From positions 186,001 through 250,000 of the forward strand of contig NZ_BAFT02000016.1 of NCBI RefSeq assembly GCF_000308475.2: a stretch of 64,000 nt of DNA, given 5' to 3'. The position numbers were made by a program, and so were the translations under genes. The notes under the pieces were generated by a model. It saw only the letters and a program-made list of their open reading frames with translations. It searched no databases and was not told the DNA's origin. Positions 48,417 to 57,982 of this stretch are shown in pieces (within the stretch, counting starts at the first letter, position 1; each line of letters opens with the position of its first letter). Source of the DNA: Nocardia brasiliensis NBRC 14402. GTDB lineage: Bacteria; Actinomycetota; Actinomycetes; Mycobacteriales; Mycobacteriaceae.

Positions 48417-50588
48417 TCAGGACATCCCGGGGAGGAGTTGGACGACGAGGTCGATGAGTTTGATGCCGATGAACGGCGCGATGATGCCGCCGAGGCCGTA
48501 GATCGTCAGGTTGCGGCTCAACAACTTCGACGCGTTGCTCGGCGTGTAGTTCACGCCGCGCAGTGAGAGCGGGATCAGCGCGACGATGACGATCGCGTTG
48601 AAGATCACCGCGGACAGGATCGCCGACTGCGGGCTGGCCAGTCGCATGATGTTGAGCTTGTCCAGGCCGGGGAACAGCGCGATGAACAGCGCGGGCAGGA
48701 TCGCGAAGTATTTGGCGATGTCGTTGGCGATCGAGAAGGTGGTCAGCGCCCCGCGGGTGATGAGCAGCTGCTTGCCGATCTCGACGATCTCGATGAGCTT
48801 GGTCGGGTCCGAGTCCAGATCGACCATGTTGCCCGCTTCTTTGGCGGCCGAGGTGCCGGTGTTCATCGCGACGCCGACGTCGGCCTGGGCGAGCGCGGGC
48901 GCGTCGTTGGTGCCGTCGCCGGTCATCGCGACCAGCCGGCCGCCGTCCTGTTCCTTCTTGATCAACGCCAGCTTGTCCTCCGGCGTCGCCTCGGCGAGGA
49001 AGTCGTCGACGCCCGCTTCGTCGGCGATCGCCTTGGCGGTCAACGGATTGTCGCCGGTGACCATGACGGTGCGAATGCCCATCCGGCGCATCTCGTCGAA
49101 CCGCTCGCGCATGCCCTGCTTGACGACGTCCTTGAGATGGATCACGCCCAGCAGCCGGGCGGTGCCGTCCTTCAGCTCGCCGACCACCAGTGGGGTGCCG
49201 CCGGAGGCGGATACGCCGTCCACGGTCACGCCGACGTCGGTGGGCACCACGCCGCCCTGGGCGCGCACCCATTCGATCACCGCGCTCGCGGCGCCCTTGC
49301 GCAGCTGGTGCCCGCCGGTGAGGTCGACACCCGACATCCGGGTCTGCGCGGTGAATTCCACCCAGGTGGCGCCTTTCAGCTCACCGGGTGTGCGCTCGCG
49401 CTTGCCGAACGCCTGCTTCGCATACACGACGATGGAACGGCCTTCGGGAGTTTCGTCGGCGAGGCTGGACAGTTGCGCCGCGTCGGCCAGTTCGTCGGCC
49501 GAAATACCGGGCATCGGAACGAAATCCGAGGCTTGCCGATTGCCGAGGGTGATGGTGCCGGTCTTGTCCAGCAGCAGCGTGTTCACATCGCCCGCGGCCT
49601 CGACCGCGCGGCCGGACATGGCCAGCACGTTGCGCTGGACGAGCCGGTCCATGCCCGCGATGCCGATGGCGGACAGCAGGGCGCCGATGGTGGTCGGAAT
49701 AAGGCATACCAGCAGCGAGACCAGCACGATGCCGGTGATGCCGTTGACGTCCAGCGCCGCCGTGTCCGGCACGCCGGGGTTGTTCGCCTTCGAGAAGATC
49801 GCCAGCGGCTGCAAGGTCACCACCGCGAACACGAAGATGACGGTGAGCGAGGCGAGCAGGATGTTCAGCGCGATCTCGTTCGGCGTCTTCTGCCTGCTCG
49901 CGCCCTCGACCAGGGCGATCATCTTGTCGATGAAGCTCTTGCCGGGCTCCTGGGTGATCTTGACGACGATCCGGTCGGACAGCACCGTGGTGCCGCCGGT
50001 GACCGCCGAACGGTCCCCGCCGGATTCCCGGATGACCGGCGCGGATTCGCCGGTGATCGCCGACTCGTCCACCGAGGCAATGCCTTCCACGACATCGCCG
50101 TCGCCGGGGACGACCTGGCCGGCCTCGACCACCACGTGGTCGCCGCGCTGCAACTCCGGCGCCGCGACGCCTTCCTCGACGATCGGGCCACCCGGCGTCC
50201 AGTCGACCAGTCGCCGGGCCACGGTGTCGGTCTTGGCTTTTCGCAACGTGTCGGCCTGGGCCTTGCCGCGCCCTTCGGCGACCGCCTCGGCCAGATTCGC
50301 GAAAATGACGGTGAGCCAGAGCCATACGACGATCGTCCAGGCGAAGAAACTGGGGTCGGTGATCGCCAGCACGGTGGACCAGACGGCGCCGAGCTCGACG
50401 ATGAACATCACCGGATTGCGCCACATGGTGCGCGGATCGAGTTTGCGCACCGCGTCCGGCAGTGAGGTCAGCAGCATCTTCGGGTCGAGCGCACCGCGCG
50501 GCACCCGGCCGGCGTTGTGCTCGAGTTGCTTCTTCGACTCGTTGAACTCGTCCGGAACTTCGGCGACTTCAGTAGTGGGACTCGTCAT
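48417..50588 (-). CDS. kdpB: Potassium-transporting ATPase KdpB subunit
   Basis: 723 residues, P-type ATPase. The phosphorylated aspartate lies in [15 protein letters not shown], with the A-domain ITGESAPVI and the hinge [16 protein letters not shown]. KdpB couples ATP hydrolysis to K+ uptake through KdpA. GAAGGA precedes the ATG; one base separates it from kdpA. Confidence 0.98.
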   Translation of the reverse strand: MTSPTTEVAEVPDEFNESKKQLEHNAGRVPRGALDPKMLLTSLPDAVRKLDPRTMWRNPVMFIVELGAVWSTVLAITDPSFFAWTIVVWLWLTVIFANLAEAVAEGRGKAQADTLRKAKTDTVARRLVDWTPGGPIVEEGVAAPELQRGDHVVVEAGQVVPGDGDVVEGIASVDESAITGESAPVIRESGGDRSAVTGGTTVLSDRIVVKITQEPGKSFIDKMIALVEGASRQKTPNEIALNILLASLTVIFVFAVVTLQPLAIFSKANNPGVPDTAALDVNGITGIVLVSLLVCLIPTTIGALLSAIGIAGMDRLVQRNVLAMSGRAVEAAGDVNTLLLDKTGTITLGNRQASDFVPMPGISADELADAAQLSSLADETPEGRSIVVYAKQAFGKRERTPGELKGATWVEFTAQTRMSGVDLTGGHQLRKGAASAVIEWVRAQGGVVPTDVGVTVDGVSASGGTPLVVGELKDGTARLLGVIHLKDVVKQGMRERFDEMRRMGIRTVMVTGDNPLTAKAIADEAGVDDFLAEATPEDKLALIKKEQDGGRLVAMTGDGTNDAPALAQADVGVAMNTGTSAAKEAGNMVDLDSDPTKLIEIVEIGKQLLITRGALTTFSIANDIAKYFAILPALFIALFPGLDKLNIMRLASPQSAILSAVIFNAIVIVALIPLSLRGVNYTPSNASKLLSRNLTIYGLGGIIAPFIGIKLIDLVVQLLPGMS

Positions 50589-50589
50589 T

Positions 50590-52260
50590 TCAGTGGATTC
50601 CTTCAGCGAGCGGCCCGAGCGCGAGTGCGGGCAGGAAGGTGAGCGCGACCAGGATCACGGTCACGCCGACGACCATGCCGACGAACTGCGGCCGGTGCGT
50701 CGGCAGCGTGCCGATCGACTCGGGTGTGCTGCCCTGCTGGGCCAGCGAACCGGCCAGCGCGAGCACGAAGATGATGGGCAGGAACCGGCCGAAGACCATC
50801 GCCAGGCCGAGCGCGGTGTTGTACCACTCGGTATTGCCGGACAGGCCGGCGAAGGCCGAACCGTTGTTGTTGGCCGCGGAAGTGAAGGCGTACAGCACTT
50901 CCGAGAGTCCGTGCGGTCCGGAGTTCAGCATGCTCGCGCGTTGTCCGGGCATGGCCATCGCAAGCGCGGTGCCCACCAGCACGATCAACGGGCTCACCAG
51001 GAAATACGAAGCGGCGAGCTTGATCTCGCGCGGCGTGATCTTCTTGCCGAGGTACTCCGGTGTCCGTCCGACCATCAGACCCGCGACGAAAACGGTGATC
51101 ACCGCGAGGATCAGCATGCCGTAGAGCCCGGAACCCGTTCCGCCCGGCGCTACTTCGCCGAGCTGCATGTTGAACATCGTCATCATGCCGCCGAGGCTGG
51201 TGTAGGAGTCGTGGAACGAATCGACCGCGCCGGTCGAGGTGAGCGTCGTCGCGGATGCGAAGGTCGCGGAATCGGCCACGCCGAAACGGGTTTCGACGCC
51301 CTCGAGAGACGCGCCGATCGCGGTCGGCACGGTGCCGTGGTGCGCGAGCTGGAAGACGTTCTGCAACACCGTGCTGACCAGCGCGATGGTGCCCATCACG
51401 GCGACGATGGCGTAGCCCTGCTTCTTGCTGCCGACCATGCGGCCGAAGGTGCGCGGCAGCGAGAAGCTGATCATCAGGATCAGGAAGATCTCCACCCAGT
51501 TGGTCCAGGTGGTCGGGTTCTCGAACGGATGCGATGAGTTGGCGTTGTAGAAGCCGCCGCCGTTGGTGCCGAGTTCCTTGATCACCTCCTGGCTGGCCAC
51601 CGGGCCGCCGGGAATGGTCTGCGCGCTGCCGTTCAGCGTCTGTGCGAACTGATCGTGCAGGTGGAAGTTCTGGATCGCGCCGCCGGCGACCAGCACGATG
51701 GCGAACACGAATGCGATCGGCAGCAGGATGCGCAGGGTGCCGCGGACCAGATCGACCCAGAAGTTGCCCAGGTCGCCGGTGTGCCTGCGGGCGAAGCCGC
51801 GCACCAGCGCGACCGCCACCGCCATGCCGACGGCGGCGGAGACGAAGTTCTGCACCGCGAGCCCGGCCATCTGCACCAGGTGACCCTGGGTCGACTCACC
51901 GGAGTAGTTCTGCCAGTTCGTGTTCGTCACGAAGCTGACCGCGGTGTTCCAGGCCAGCGCCGGCGTCATCTCGGTGGCCGGGTCGTTCAGGTGCAGCGGC
52001 AGTTTGCCCTGCAACAACTGGAAGAAGAAAAGGAAGAGGATGCCCACCGCGGAGAAGGCCAGCACGCTACGGGCGTAGACGCCCCAGGTCTGCTCCACCT
52101 CGGGTTGCACGCCGATGGTCTGGTAGATGACCCGTTCCGCACGGGAGTGTTTGCGCCCGTTGTAGACCCGGAACATGTAGTCGCCGAGCGGCACATGCAC
52201 CAGGGCGAGCGCGATGATCAGGGAAGCGACGAACGCGATCCCCGCTGTTGTCGTGTTCAC
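50590..52260 (-). CDS. kdpA: Potassium-transporting ATPase KdpA subunit
   Basis: 556 residues with ten or more helices. Selectivity-filter-like loops are [30 protein letters not shown] and [11 protein letters not shown]. It binds and channels K+ in the KdpFABC complex. The GTG start at 52260 abuts the kdpF stop at 52261. High-affinity uptake operates at low external K+. Confidence 0.98.
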   Translation of the reverse strand: MNTTTAGIAFVASLIIALALVHVPLGDYMFRVYNGRKHSRAERVIYQTIGVQPEVEQTWGVYARSVLAFSAVGILFLFFFQLLQGKLPLHLNDPATEMTPALAWNTAVSFVTNTNWQNYSGESTQGHLVQMAGLAVQNFVSAAVGMAVAVALVRGFARRHTGDLGNFWVDLVRGTLRILLPIAFVFAIVLVAGGAIQNFHLHDQFAQTLNGSAQTIPGGPVASQEVIKELGTNGGGFYNANSSHPFENPTTWTNWVEIFLILMISFSLPRTFGRMVGSKKQGYAIVAVMGTIALVSTVLQNVFQLAHHGTVPTAIGASLEGVETRFGVADSATFASATTLTSTGAVDSFHDSYTSLGGMMTMFNMQLGEVAPGGTGSGLYGMLILAVITVFVAGLMVGRTPEYLGKKITPREIKLAASYFLVSPLIVLVGTALAMAMPGQRASMLNSGPHGLSEVLYAFTSAANNNGSAFAGLSGNTEWYNTALGLAMVFGRFLPIIFVLALAGSLAQQGSTPESIGTLPTHRPQFVGMVVGVTVILVALTFLPALALGPLAEGIH

Positions 52261-52347
52261 CTAGAACCTCTCGGGGAAAAGCAGCGCGGCGATCATGTAG
52301 ATCGCCACTGCGATGGCGAGAACCAAACCGATCAGGTTCGCGATCAC
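52261..52347 (-). CDS. kdpF: KdpF subunit
   Basis: 28 residues, one transmembrane helix (ANLIGLVLAIAVAIYMI) and a C-terminal LLFPERF, the KdpF pattern. KdpF is a small stabilising subunit of the KdpABC pump. The GTG at 52347 overlaps the stop of the upstream 27-residue ORF by 4 nt (GTGA). It is adjacent to kdpA. Confidence 0.88.
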   Translation of the reverse strand: MIANLIGLVLAIAVAIYMIAALLFPERF

Positions 52348-52427
52348 AGCTTTTCCACCCCCCGCTGGATCAGGCCCAGCAGCGCGAAGATCGCCACGGT
52401 CAGCACCGTGAACACCACGACAGACAT
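52344..52427 (-). CDS. 27-residue one-helix membrane peptide leading the kdp operon
   Basis: ATG at 52427 with GGAGG about 10 nt upstream. The product is a hydrophobic helix (MSVVVFTVLTVAIFALLGLI) followed by a short basic tail QRGVEKL. It ends in a GTGA overlap with kdpF, so coupled translation is expected. It is shaped like KdpF but distinct in sequence. It could be an extra pump subunit or a leader peptide. Confidence 0.7.
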   Translation of the reverse strand: MSVVVFTVLTVAIFALLGLIQRGVEKL

Positions 52428-52585
52428 GTCTAACCAACCTCCATCAGCGCTCGTGTTGTCGAGCGCACCAGGGCGAGTCAAGTCTTCGTTCCGGGTCCTG
52501 CCGAGGTTCCTTACGACTCCTTTGCGGGTGGAATCATTGCCTTTGCGCTTCGTTTACACCTCGGCCCGGGATCAGTGAAAGGATG

Positions 52586-52624
52586 CCGTCAAAAGCCGCC
52601 GCGATACCGTCAACACACCGTAAA
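52586..52624. promoter_or_regulatory. Phased CCGTCAA-type direct repeats, probable KdpE site
   Basis: CCGTCAA occurs at 52586-52592 and 52607-52613, and CCGTAAA at 52618-52624; a degenerate CCGCCGC sits at 52596. Spacings of 21 and 11 bp put them on one DNA face. OmpR-family regulators such as KdpE bind direct repeats of this kind. They lie in the 299-bp gap (52428-52726) between the divergent kdpF and kdpD operons, which otherwise holds no gene. Confidence 0.45.
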
Positions 52625-52726
52625 GATCCAGCTCAACCGCGCGGGTGCGGGTAGTAATGGAAGGCCCGGCCAGGCGGATCTCTCCAGCGCAACCGGTTGT
52701 TTCGATCGGTCGGAGAAAGGATCGTC

Positions 52727-52882
52727 ATGTCGGCTGTCACCGTGGCCCTGCTCGTCGGGTTCGTGTGCTGCGCGCTGCTCATTCGCGCGCTCCGGAGTCA
52801 GGGCGACGAAATGGACGTCGCCGGGGACGGCGAGCGGGTCGGCAGCCTGCACGGCGCGGAGTCGGGGCCGCTGGATGCGTGA
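52727..52882 (+). CDS. 51-residue single-pass membrane protein upstream of kdpD
   Basis: ATG 52727 follows GGAGAAAGG by 6 nt, a strong ribosome site; an ATG at 52697 is weaker. One helix (AVTVALLVGFVCCALLIRAL) precedes an acidic tail DEMDVAGDGERVGSLHG. No family is recognised. It is the first gene before kdpD (72-bp gap), so a link to K+ sensing is inferred from position only. Confidence 0.65.
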   Translation: MSAVTVALLVGFVCCALLIRALRSQGDEMDVAGDGERVGSLHGAESGPLDA

Positions 52883-52954
52883 GGATCGGGCGCAGCACGC
52901 CGATCGATCCGCGGGGTACTCGGTTCCGGGATCGCGGCACGCGATGATGGACCG

Positions 52955-55501
52955 GTGAAACGCGGCCAACTGCGCATCTACCTCGGCGCCGCGCCGGGAG
53001 TCGGTAAGACCTACGCCATGCTCGGCGAGGCCCACCGGCGGCTCGAGCGCGGCCGCGACGTGGTGGCAGCGGTGGTCGAGACGCACGGCCGGGCCAAGAC
53101 CGCGGCCTTGCTCGAGGGCATCGAACGGATCCCGGCGCGGACGGTGCGCTATCGCGGCGCCGAACTGCCGGAACTCGATGTCGAGGCGGTGCTGCGGCGG
53201 CGCCCCACGGTGGCGCTGGTCGACGAGCTCGCGCACACCAACGCGCCGGGCAGCAAACACGAAAAGCGGTGGCAGGACGTCGAAGAACTGCTGGATGCGG
53301 GGATCGACGTGATCTCGACGGTCAATGTGCAGCACCTGGAGAGTCTCAACGACGTGGTCGAGCAGATCACCGGGATCCAGCAGAAGGAAACCGTGCCGGA
53401 CGCGGTGGTGCGCGGCGCCGATCAGGTCGAACTGGTAGATCTCACGCCGGAAGCGTTGCGGCGCAGGCTCTCCCACGGCAACGTGTACGCCGCCGACAAG
53501 GTGGACGCCGCGCTGCGCAACTACTTCCGCCCCGGAAACCTCACCGCGCTGCGGGAATTGGCGCTGCTGTGGCTGGCCGATCAGGTCGACGCCGCATTGG
53601 CAAAGTATCGGGCGGACCACAAGATCACCGAACTCTGGGAGGCGCGCGAACGCGTGGTCGTCGCGGTGACCGGCGGCCCCGAATCGGAGACCGTGGTGCG
53701 CCGGGCGAGCCGCATCGCGAGCAAGGCCAGCGCGGAACTCGTTCTGGTGCATGTGGTTCGGGGCGACGGGCTGGCGGGGGTGTCCACCGCGCGGCTGGCG
53801 CGGCTGCGGGAACTGGCGGGGAGTCTGGACGCCTCGCTGCACACCGTCACCGGTGACGACGTGCCGACCGCCCTGCTGGAGTTCGCGCGCGAGGTGAACG
53901 CGACGCAACTGGTGCTCGGCACCTCGCGCCGTTCCCGATGGGCGCGGATGCTCGACGAGGGCATCGGCTCCACAGTGGTGCAGCAGTCGGGAAAGATCGA
54001 CGTGCACATGGTCACCCACGAGGAGGCGCACCGCGGTCTGCGCCGGTCCTCGTTCATGCCGCGCCAGCCGATCCGGGCCTGGCTGGCGGCGGTGCTCGTG
54101 CCGATGGCGGTGTGCGGGATCGGCATCGTGTTCCTGGACGGTTTCCTGCAACTCGGCGGGCTCAGCGCGGTGTTCTTCATCGGCGTCGTCGCGGTCGCGC
54201 TGCTGGGTGGCGTTGTGCCCGCGGCGTTTTCGGCGCTGCTGTCCGGCCTGCTGCTGAACTGGTTCTTCGCCGACCCGCGCTACAGCCTGACCATCTCCGA
54301 GCCGGACAACTTCGTCACCGTGGTGGTGCTGCTGTTCGTCGCGGTGGCGGTGGCGGCGCTGGTCGACGTGGCCGCCAAACAGACGTTGCAGGCGCGGCGC
54401 GCGTCGCAGGAAGCCGAGCTGCTGACGATGTTCGCCGGTGCCGTGCTGCACGGCGCGGACCTGCCCAACCTGCTGGAGCAGGTGCGCGAGACCTACGGGC
54501 AGCGGGCGGTGAGCATGTTGTGCGGCGAACAAGTGGTTGCCGAAGTGGGGGCAGACCCGCCACAGCGTGCGACGGATGCCGACACCACCATCCAGGCAGG
54601 CGACGCGACGAGCCTGCTCTTGCTCGCCGGACGGCCGCTGGCCGCGGGTGACCGCCCGGTGCTCAACGCCGTGGCCAATCAGGCAGCCGGGCTGGTGCGC
54701 CAGTCCCGGCTCGCGGAGGAGGCGAGCGCCGCGGCGGCCCTGCTCGAGGCGGACCGTCTGCGCCGCGCGCTGCTGTCCGCGGTGAGCCACGATCTGCGCA
54801 CGCCGCTGGCCGGGGCGAAAGCGGCCGTGTCCAGCCTGCGCAGCGACGATATCGAGTTCTCCGCGGAGGACACCGGCGAACTGCTGGAGACGATCGAGGA
54901 ATCGGTGGACCAGCTGACCGCGCTGGTCGGCAATCTGCTCGATTCCTCCCGGCTCGCCGTGGGCGTGGTGAAACCGCAACTGCGGCAGGTGTACATGGAC
55001 GAGGTGGTGCACCGGGCGCTGGTGAGCGTCGGGATGGGCGCGCGCGGCTTGCGGCGCGCCGCGATGGATCGGGTGAAGGTGGAGGTCGGCGACGTGTCGG
55101 TGCGTGCCGACAGCGGGTTGCTCGAGCGCGTGGTGGCCAACCTGATCGACAACGCACTGCGCCACGCCACCCGCGACATGGCCTTCACCCAACCCGGCGG
55201 TGCCGGCGACTACCATCCCCCGCCGGTACGCGTCACCGCGGAACGCGAGGGTGATCGGGTGTCCATCGCGGTGGTGGACACCGGCCCCGGCGTCCCGCCG
55301 GGTGCCGAAGAGCAACTGTTCGAACCGTTCCAACGGCTCGGCGACCGGGACAACACCACCGGGGTCGGCCTCGGCCTGTCGGTAGTGCGCGGTTTCGTCG
55401 AAGCGATGGGCGGCACCGTGCACGCCGAACCGACCCCGGGCGGAGGATTGACCATGATCGTCGATCTGCCCGCCGCAGCGAACGGAGCGAGCAGCTCATG
55501 A
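52955..55501 (+). CDS. kdpD: Potassium-sensing histidine kinase KdpD
   Basis: 848 residues. The N-terminal KdpD domain has Walker A GAAPGVGKTYAML; it is followed by a universal-stress-like domain (about 225-350), four clustered helices (about 370-470), a GAF-like part and the kinase core with [12 protein letters not shown] and NLIDNALRHA. KdpD senses low K+ or turgor and phosphorylates KdpE. The GTG at 52955 fits; the stop overlaps kdpE (ATGA). Confidence 0.97.
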   Translation: MKRGQLRIYLGAAPGVGKTYAMLGEAHRRLERGRDVVAAVVETHGRAKTAALLEGIERIPARTVRYRGAELPELDVEAVLRRRPTVALVDELAHTNAPGSKHEKRWQDVEELLDAGIDVISTVNVQHLESLNDVVEQITGIQQKETVPDAVVRGADQVELVDLTPEALRRRLSHGNVYAADKVDAALRNYFRPGNLTALRELALLWLADQVDAALAKYRADHKITELWEARERVVVAVTGGPESETVVRRASRIASKASAELVLVHVVRGDGLAGVSTARLARLRELAGSLDASLHTVTGDDVPTALLEFAREVNATQLVLGTSRRSRWARMLDEGIGSTVVQQSGKIDVHMVTHEEAHRGLRRSSFMPRQPIRAWLAAVLVPMAVCGIGIVFLDGFLQLGGLSAVFFIGVVAVALLGGVVPAAFSALLSGLLLNWFFADPRYSLTISEPDNFVTVVVLLFVAVAVAALVDVAAKQTLQARRASQEAELLTMFAGAVLHGADLPNLLEQVRETYGQRAVSMLCGEQVVAEVGADPPQRATDADTTIQAGDATSLLLLAGRPLAAGDRPVLNAVANQAAGLVRQSRLAEEASAAAALLEADRLRRALLSAVSHDLRTPLAGAKAAVSSLRSDDIEFSAEDTGELLETIEESVDQLTALVGNLLDSSRLAVGVVKPQLRQVYMDEVVHRALVSVGMGARGLRRAAMDRVKVEVGDVSVRADSGLLERVVANLIDNALRHATRDMAFTQPGGAGDYHPPPVRVTAEREGDRVSIAVVDTGPGVPPGAEEQLFEPFQRLGDRDNTTGVGLGLSVVRGFVEAMGGTVHAEPTPGGGLTMIVDLPAAANGASSS

Positions 55502-56244
55502 CGACAGTGGAGTCCACGACCACACAGGAAGTCGCGATGACCGAGAAGAAGCAGGACGCCCCGGCGGTCAAGGTGCTGGTGGTCGACGACGAACCGCAGA
55601 TCGTGCGCGCGTTGCGGATCAACCTGTCGGTCCGCGGCTACGAGGTGATCACCGCGGGCACCGGCGGCGCCGCGCTGCGCGCGGCCGCCGACAAGCATCC
55701 CGATGTGGTGATCCTCGACCTCGGGCTGCCCGATATCGACGGCATCGAGGTGCTTGCCGGGTTGCGCGGCTGGACCTCGGCGCCGGTGATCGTGCTCTCG
55801 GCGCGCACCGATTCGGCGGACAAGGTCGAGGCGCTCGACGCGGGCGCCGACGACTACGTCACCAAGCCGTTCGGGATGGACGAGCTGCTGGCCCGGTTGC
55901 GCGCCGCGGTCCGGCGCGGCGCCACCGATTCCGACGCGTCCGATCCGGTGGTGGTGACCTCGTCGTTCACCGTCGACCTCGCGGCCAAGAAGGTCACCAA
56001 GAACGACGAGACGGTGCATCTGACCCCGACCGAGTGGGGCATGCTCGAGATGCTGGTCCGCAACCGCGGCAAACTGGTCGGGCGCAAAGAGCTGCTGCGC
56101 GAGGTGTGGGGTCCGTCGTACGCGACGGAGACGCACTACCTGCGGGTGTATCTGGCTCAGCTGCGGCGCAAGCTCGAGGACGATCCCTCACACCCCAAAC
56201 ACCTGCTCACCGAAGCGGGCATGGGTTACCGCTTCCAGGAGTGA
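55498..56244 (+). CDS. kdpE: Response regulator KdpE
   Basis: 248 residues, OmpR family. Receiver Asp74 is in VVILDLGLPDIDG and the conserved lysine in YVTKPFGMDELL. The winged-helix part has VHLTPTEWGMLEMLVRN and ends MGYRFQE. It activates kdpFABC when phosphorylated by KdpD. The ATG at 55498 overlaps kdpD; an ATG at 55537 has its own AGGAAG site and could be the real start. Confidence 0.97.
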   Translation: MTTVESTTTQEVAMTEKKQDAPAVKVLVVDDEPQIVRALRINLSVRGYEVITAGTGGAALRAAADKHPDVVILDLGLPDIDGIEVLAGLRGWTSAPVIVLSARTDSADKVEALDAGADDYVTKPFGMDELLARLRAAVRRGATDSDASDPVVVTSSFTVDLAAKKVTKNDETVHLTPTEWGMLEMLVRNRGKLVGRKELLREVWGPSYATETHYLRVYLAQLRRKLEDDPSHPKHLLTEAGMGYRFQE

Positions 56245-56407
56245 CGGTGCCGCGCGCGTTTTGATCCGCCGCGCGAGGCTTAGCGGGCGGTGCGGCGCGC
56301 GAATTCGGGTGCGGCGGAGAGCTTGCGCACGGCGCGGAATGGGCGACCGACCAGTCGGCGTTGCCAGGCGTGAGTTGATTCCGACAAAGAATGGCAGGAT
56401 CGGACCC

Positions 56408-56860
56408 ATGGCTGAACCAACCGCTACCTCCGCGAGCACCGCAGCACAACCGACCGAACTCTGGGTCGAGCGCACGGGGACGCGGGCGTACACCGGCCGC
56501 AGCTCGCGCGGCGCCGAAGTGCTGATCGCCTCGCAGGGCGTGCCCGGCGCCTTCACCCCCGGCGAGCTGCTGAAGATCGCGCTGGCCGGCTGCTCCGGGC
56601 TCAGCGCCGACTTCTCCCTCGCGCGCAAGCTCGGCGATTCCTTCGACGCGACCATTCGCGTCTCGGGCGACGCGGACCGGGAGAACGAGGTGTACCCGCA
56701 GCTGGACGAGTCGTTCGAACTCGATCTCAGCGAACTGGACGAGCAGGCGCGCGAACGATTGCTGGTGACGGTGCAGCGCGCCATCGACAAGGCCTGCACG
56801 GTGGGCCGGACCCTGCAGGCCGGGACGAAGGTGACCCTGTCCTTCGATATCGAGGCCTGA
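56408..56860 (+). CDS. OsmC-family peroxiredoxin
   Basis: 150 residues. The two redox cysteines of OsmC/Ohr proteins are Cys62 ([11 protein letters not shown]) and Cys130 ([10 protein letters not shown]). They reduce organic hydroperoxides with thiol donors. The ATG at 56408 gives the family length. A TGATG overlap (one shared base) joins it to the acylphosphatase gene. Confidence 0.92.
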   Translation: MAEPTATSASTAAQPTELWVERTGTRAYTGRSSRGAEVLIASQGVPGAFTPGELLKIALAGCSGLSADFSLARKLGDSFDATIRVSGDADRENEVYPQLDESFELDLSELDEQARERLLVTVQRAIDKACTVGRTLQAGTKVTLSFDIEA

Positions 56861-57147
56861 TGGGGGAGGCGCTCGAAACCGTCCGGCTGAGCGCGTGGGT
56901 GCACGGCCGCGTCCAGGGCGTGGGATTTCGCTGGTGGACGCGGTCGCGGGCGCTGGAACTCGGGCTGAGCGGGCACGCCACCAACGCGCGTGACGGGCGG
57001 GTGCACGTGGTCGCGGAGGGACCGCGCCCCGACTGTGCGCGGTTGCTCGAACTGTTACGGTCCGGCGATACTCCTGGTCGGGTGACGTTGGTTGTGGAAA
57101 GCTGGGAGCCCGCGCGGGGTGATTTGACCGGATTCGAGGAGCGTTAG
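56860..57147 (+). CDS. acyP: Acylphosphatase
   Basis: 95 residues. Catalytic Arg24 is in [11 protein letters not shown] and Asn42 in [10 protein letters not shown]. It hydrolyses acyl phosphates such as carbamoyl phosphate or 1,3-bisphosphoglycerate. It shares one base with the OsmC stop. In mycobacteria the same OsmC-acyP pair occurs. The next gene starts 32 bp on. Confidence 0.95.
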   Translation: MGEALETVRLSAWVHGRVQGVGFRWWTRSRALELGLSGHATNARDGRVHVVAEGPRPDCARLLELLRSGDTPGRVTLVVESWEPARGDLTGFEER

Positions 57148-57178
57148 TGGTGGCTCGGGCTAGGACGGGGACGCGACA

Positions 57179-57982
57179 GTGAGCACACAGAATCCGGGTG
57201 CGGACCGTTCCGGCGCCGGGCCGAACGAGGCCGGGGGTACACCGCCGCAACCGTCGAATCCCGCTCAGCCGCCGTCGAATCCCGGCCAGTCGTGGCACTC
57301 CGAGCCGCCGTCGAATCCCGGGCCGCCGAGTGCCGGGCAGCAGTGGAGCGCCGAGCCGTCCGCGGGCGCGACCTCCGGGCAGTTCGGCGCGTCGCCGCCG
57401 TCCGAACCCGGCGCCGGAGATCCAACGCAACCCGCACGGCAAGGCAGTGTGCAGCGGCAAGAAGCCGGCGTCACGCAGCCCCGACCGCCGACCGTCGCCG
57501 AGGCGCGCGCCAGGGACAAGGCGCGCAAGCGGGCCGAAGCGGCGCAGCGCGCCGCGGCCGCCGCCGAAGATGCCAAGAAGCGTGGCCGCAAACGGGTGAT
57601 GATCGGCGGCGCCGCGATCGTCGGTGTCGCCGCGCTGGTCGGCGGCGGCTACCTCGCCTACCGCGCGATCACCGCGCCGGACAAGGTCACGGCGTCCTGC
57701 GTGAAGACCGAGAACGGCCAGGAAATAGTGGTCGAGGACAGCTACTGCGGCGACGGACGTCCCGGCTTCGTCGGTGACGGCGGACCGCACGTCAGCCCCG
57801 GCCTGATCATCCTCGGCGGCGGTCCGCAATACCGCTACTACTACGGCGGCACCCCGACGATCGGCAAGCCGCCGACCGGCGGCACCACGGTGAAACCCAA
57901 GAGCGCCGAGATAAAGACCAAGAGCGGCACCACCGTGCAGCGCGGCGGGCTCGGTAGCAAGAGCACAGGCAGCGGGTCCTGA
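57179..57982 (+). CDS. Pro/Ser-rich membrane protein with Gly/Tyr-rich tail (possibly DUF1190-like)
   Basis: 267 residues. Residues 1-110 are Pro/Gly/Ser-rich and disordered; a basic helical stretch (AEARARDKARKRAEAAQRA) leads to one helix (VMIGGAAIVGVAALVGGGYLA, about 141-160). The outside part has two cysteines (TASCVKTENG, EDSYCGDG) and a tail with YRYYYGG and VQRGGLGS. The tail loosely recalls DUF1190 (YgiB/YjfM) proteins, which accompany the same two downstream families. It overlaps the ATP-grasp gene by one base. Confidence 0.75.
   Translation: MSTQNPGADRSGAGPNEAGGTPPQPSNPAQPPSNPGQSWHSEPPSNPGPPSAGQQWSAEPSAGATSGQFGASPPSEPGAGDPTQPARQGSVQRQEAGVTQPRPPTVAEARARDKARKRAEAAQRAAAAAEDAKKRGRKRVMIGGAAIVGVAALVGGGYLAYRAITAPDKVTASCVKTENGQEIVVEDSYCGDGRPGFVGDGGPHVSPGLIILGGGPQYRYYYGGTPTIGKPPTGGTTVKPKSAEIKTKSGTTVQRGGLGSKSTGSGS

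Noticed and set aside
48586..51537. 983-codon plus-strand open frame opposite kdpB and kdpA
   Set aside because: Ser/Thr/Pro-rich translation antisense to confident kdp genes; no ribosome site or domain.
52610..55423. 937-codon minus-strand open frame opposite kdpD
   Set aside because: Antisense shadow with His/Arg/Gln-rich composition and no domain.
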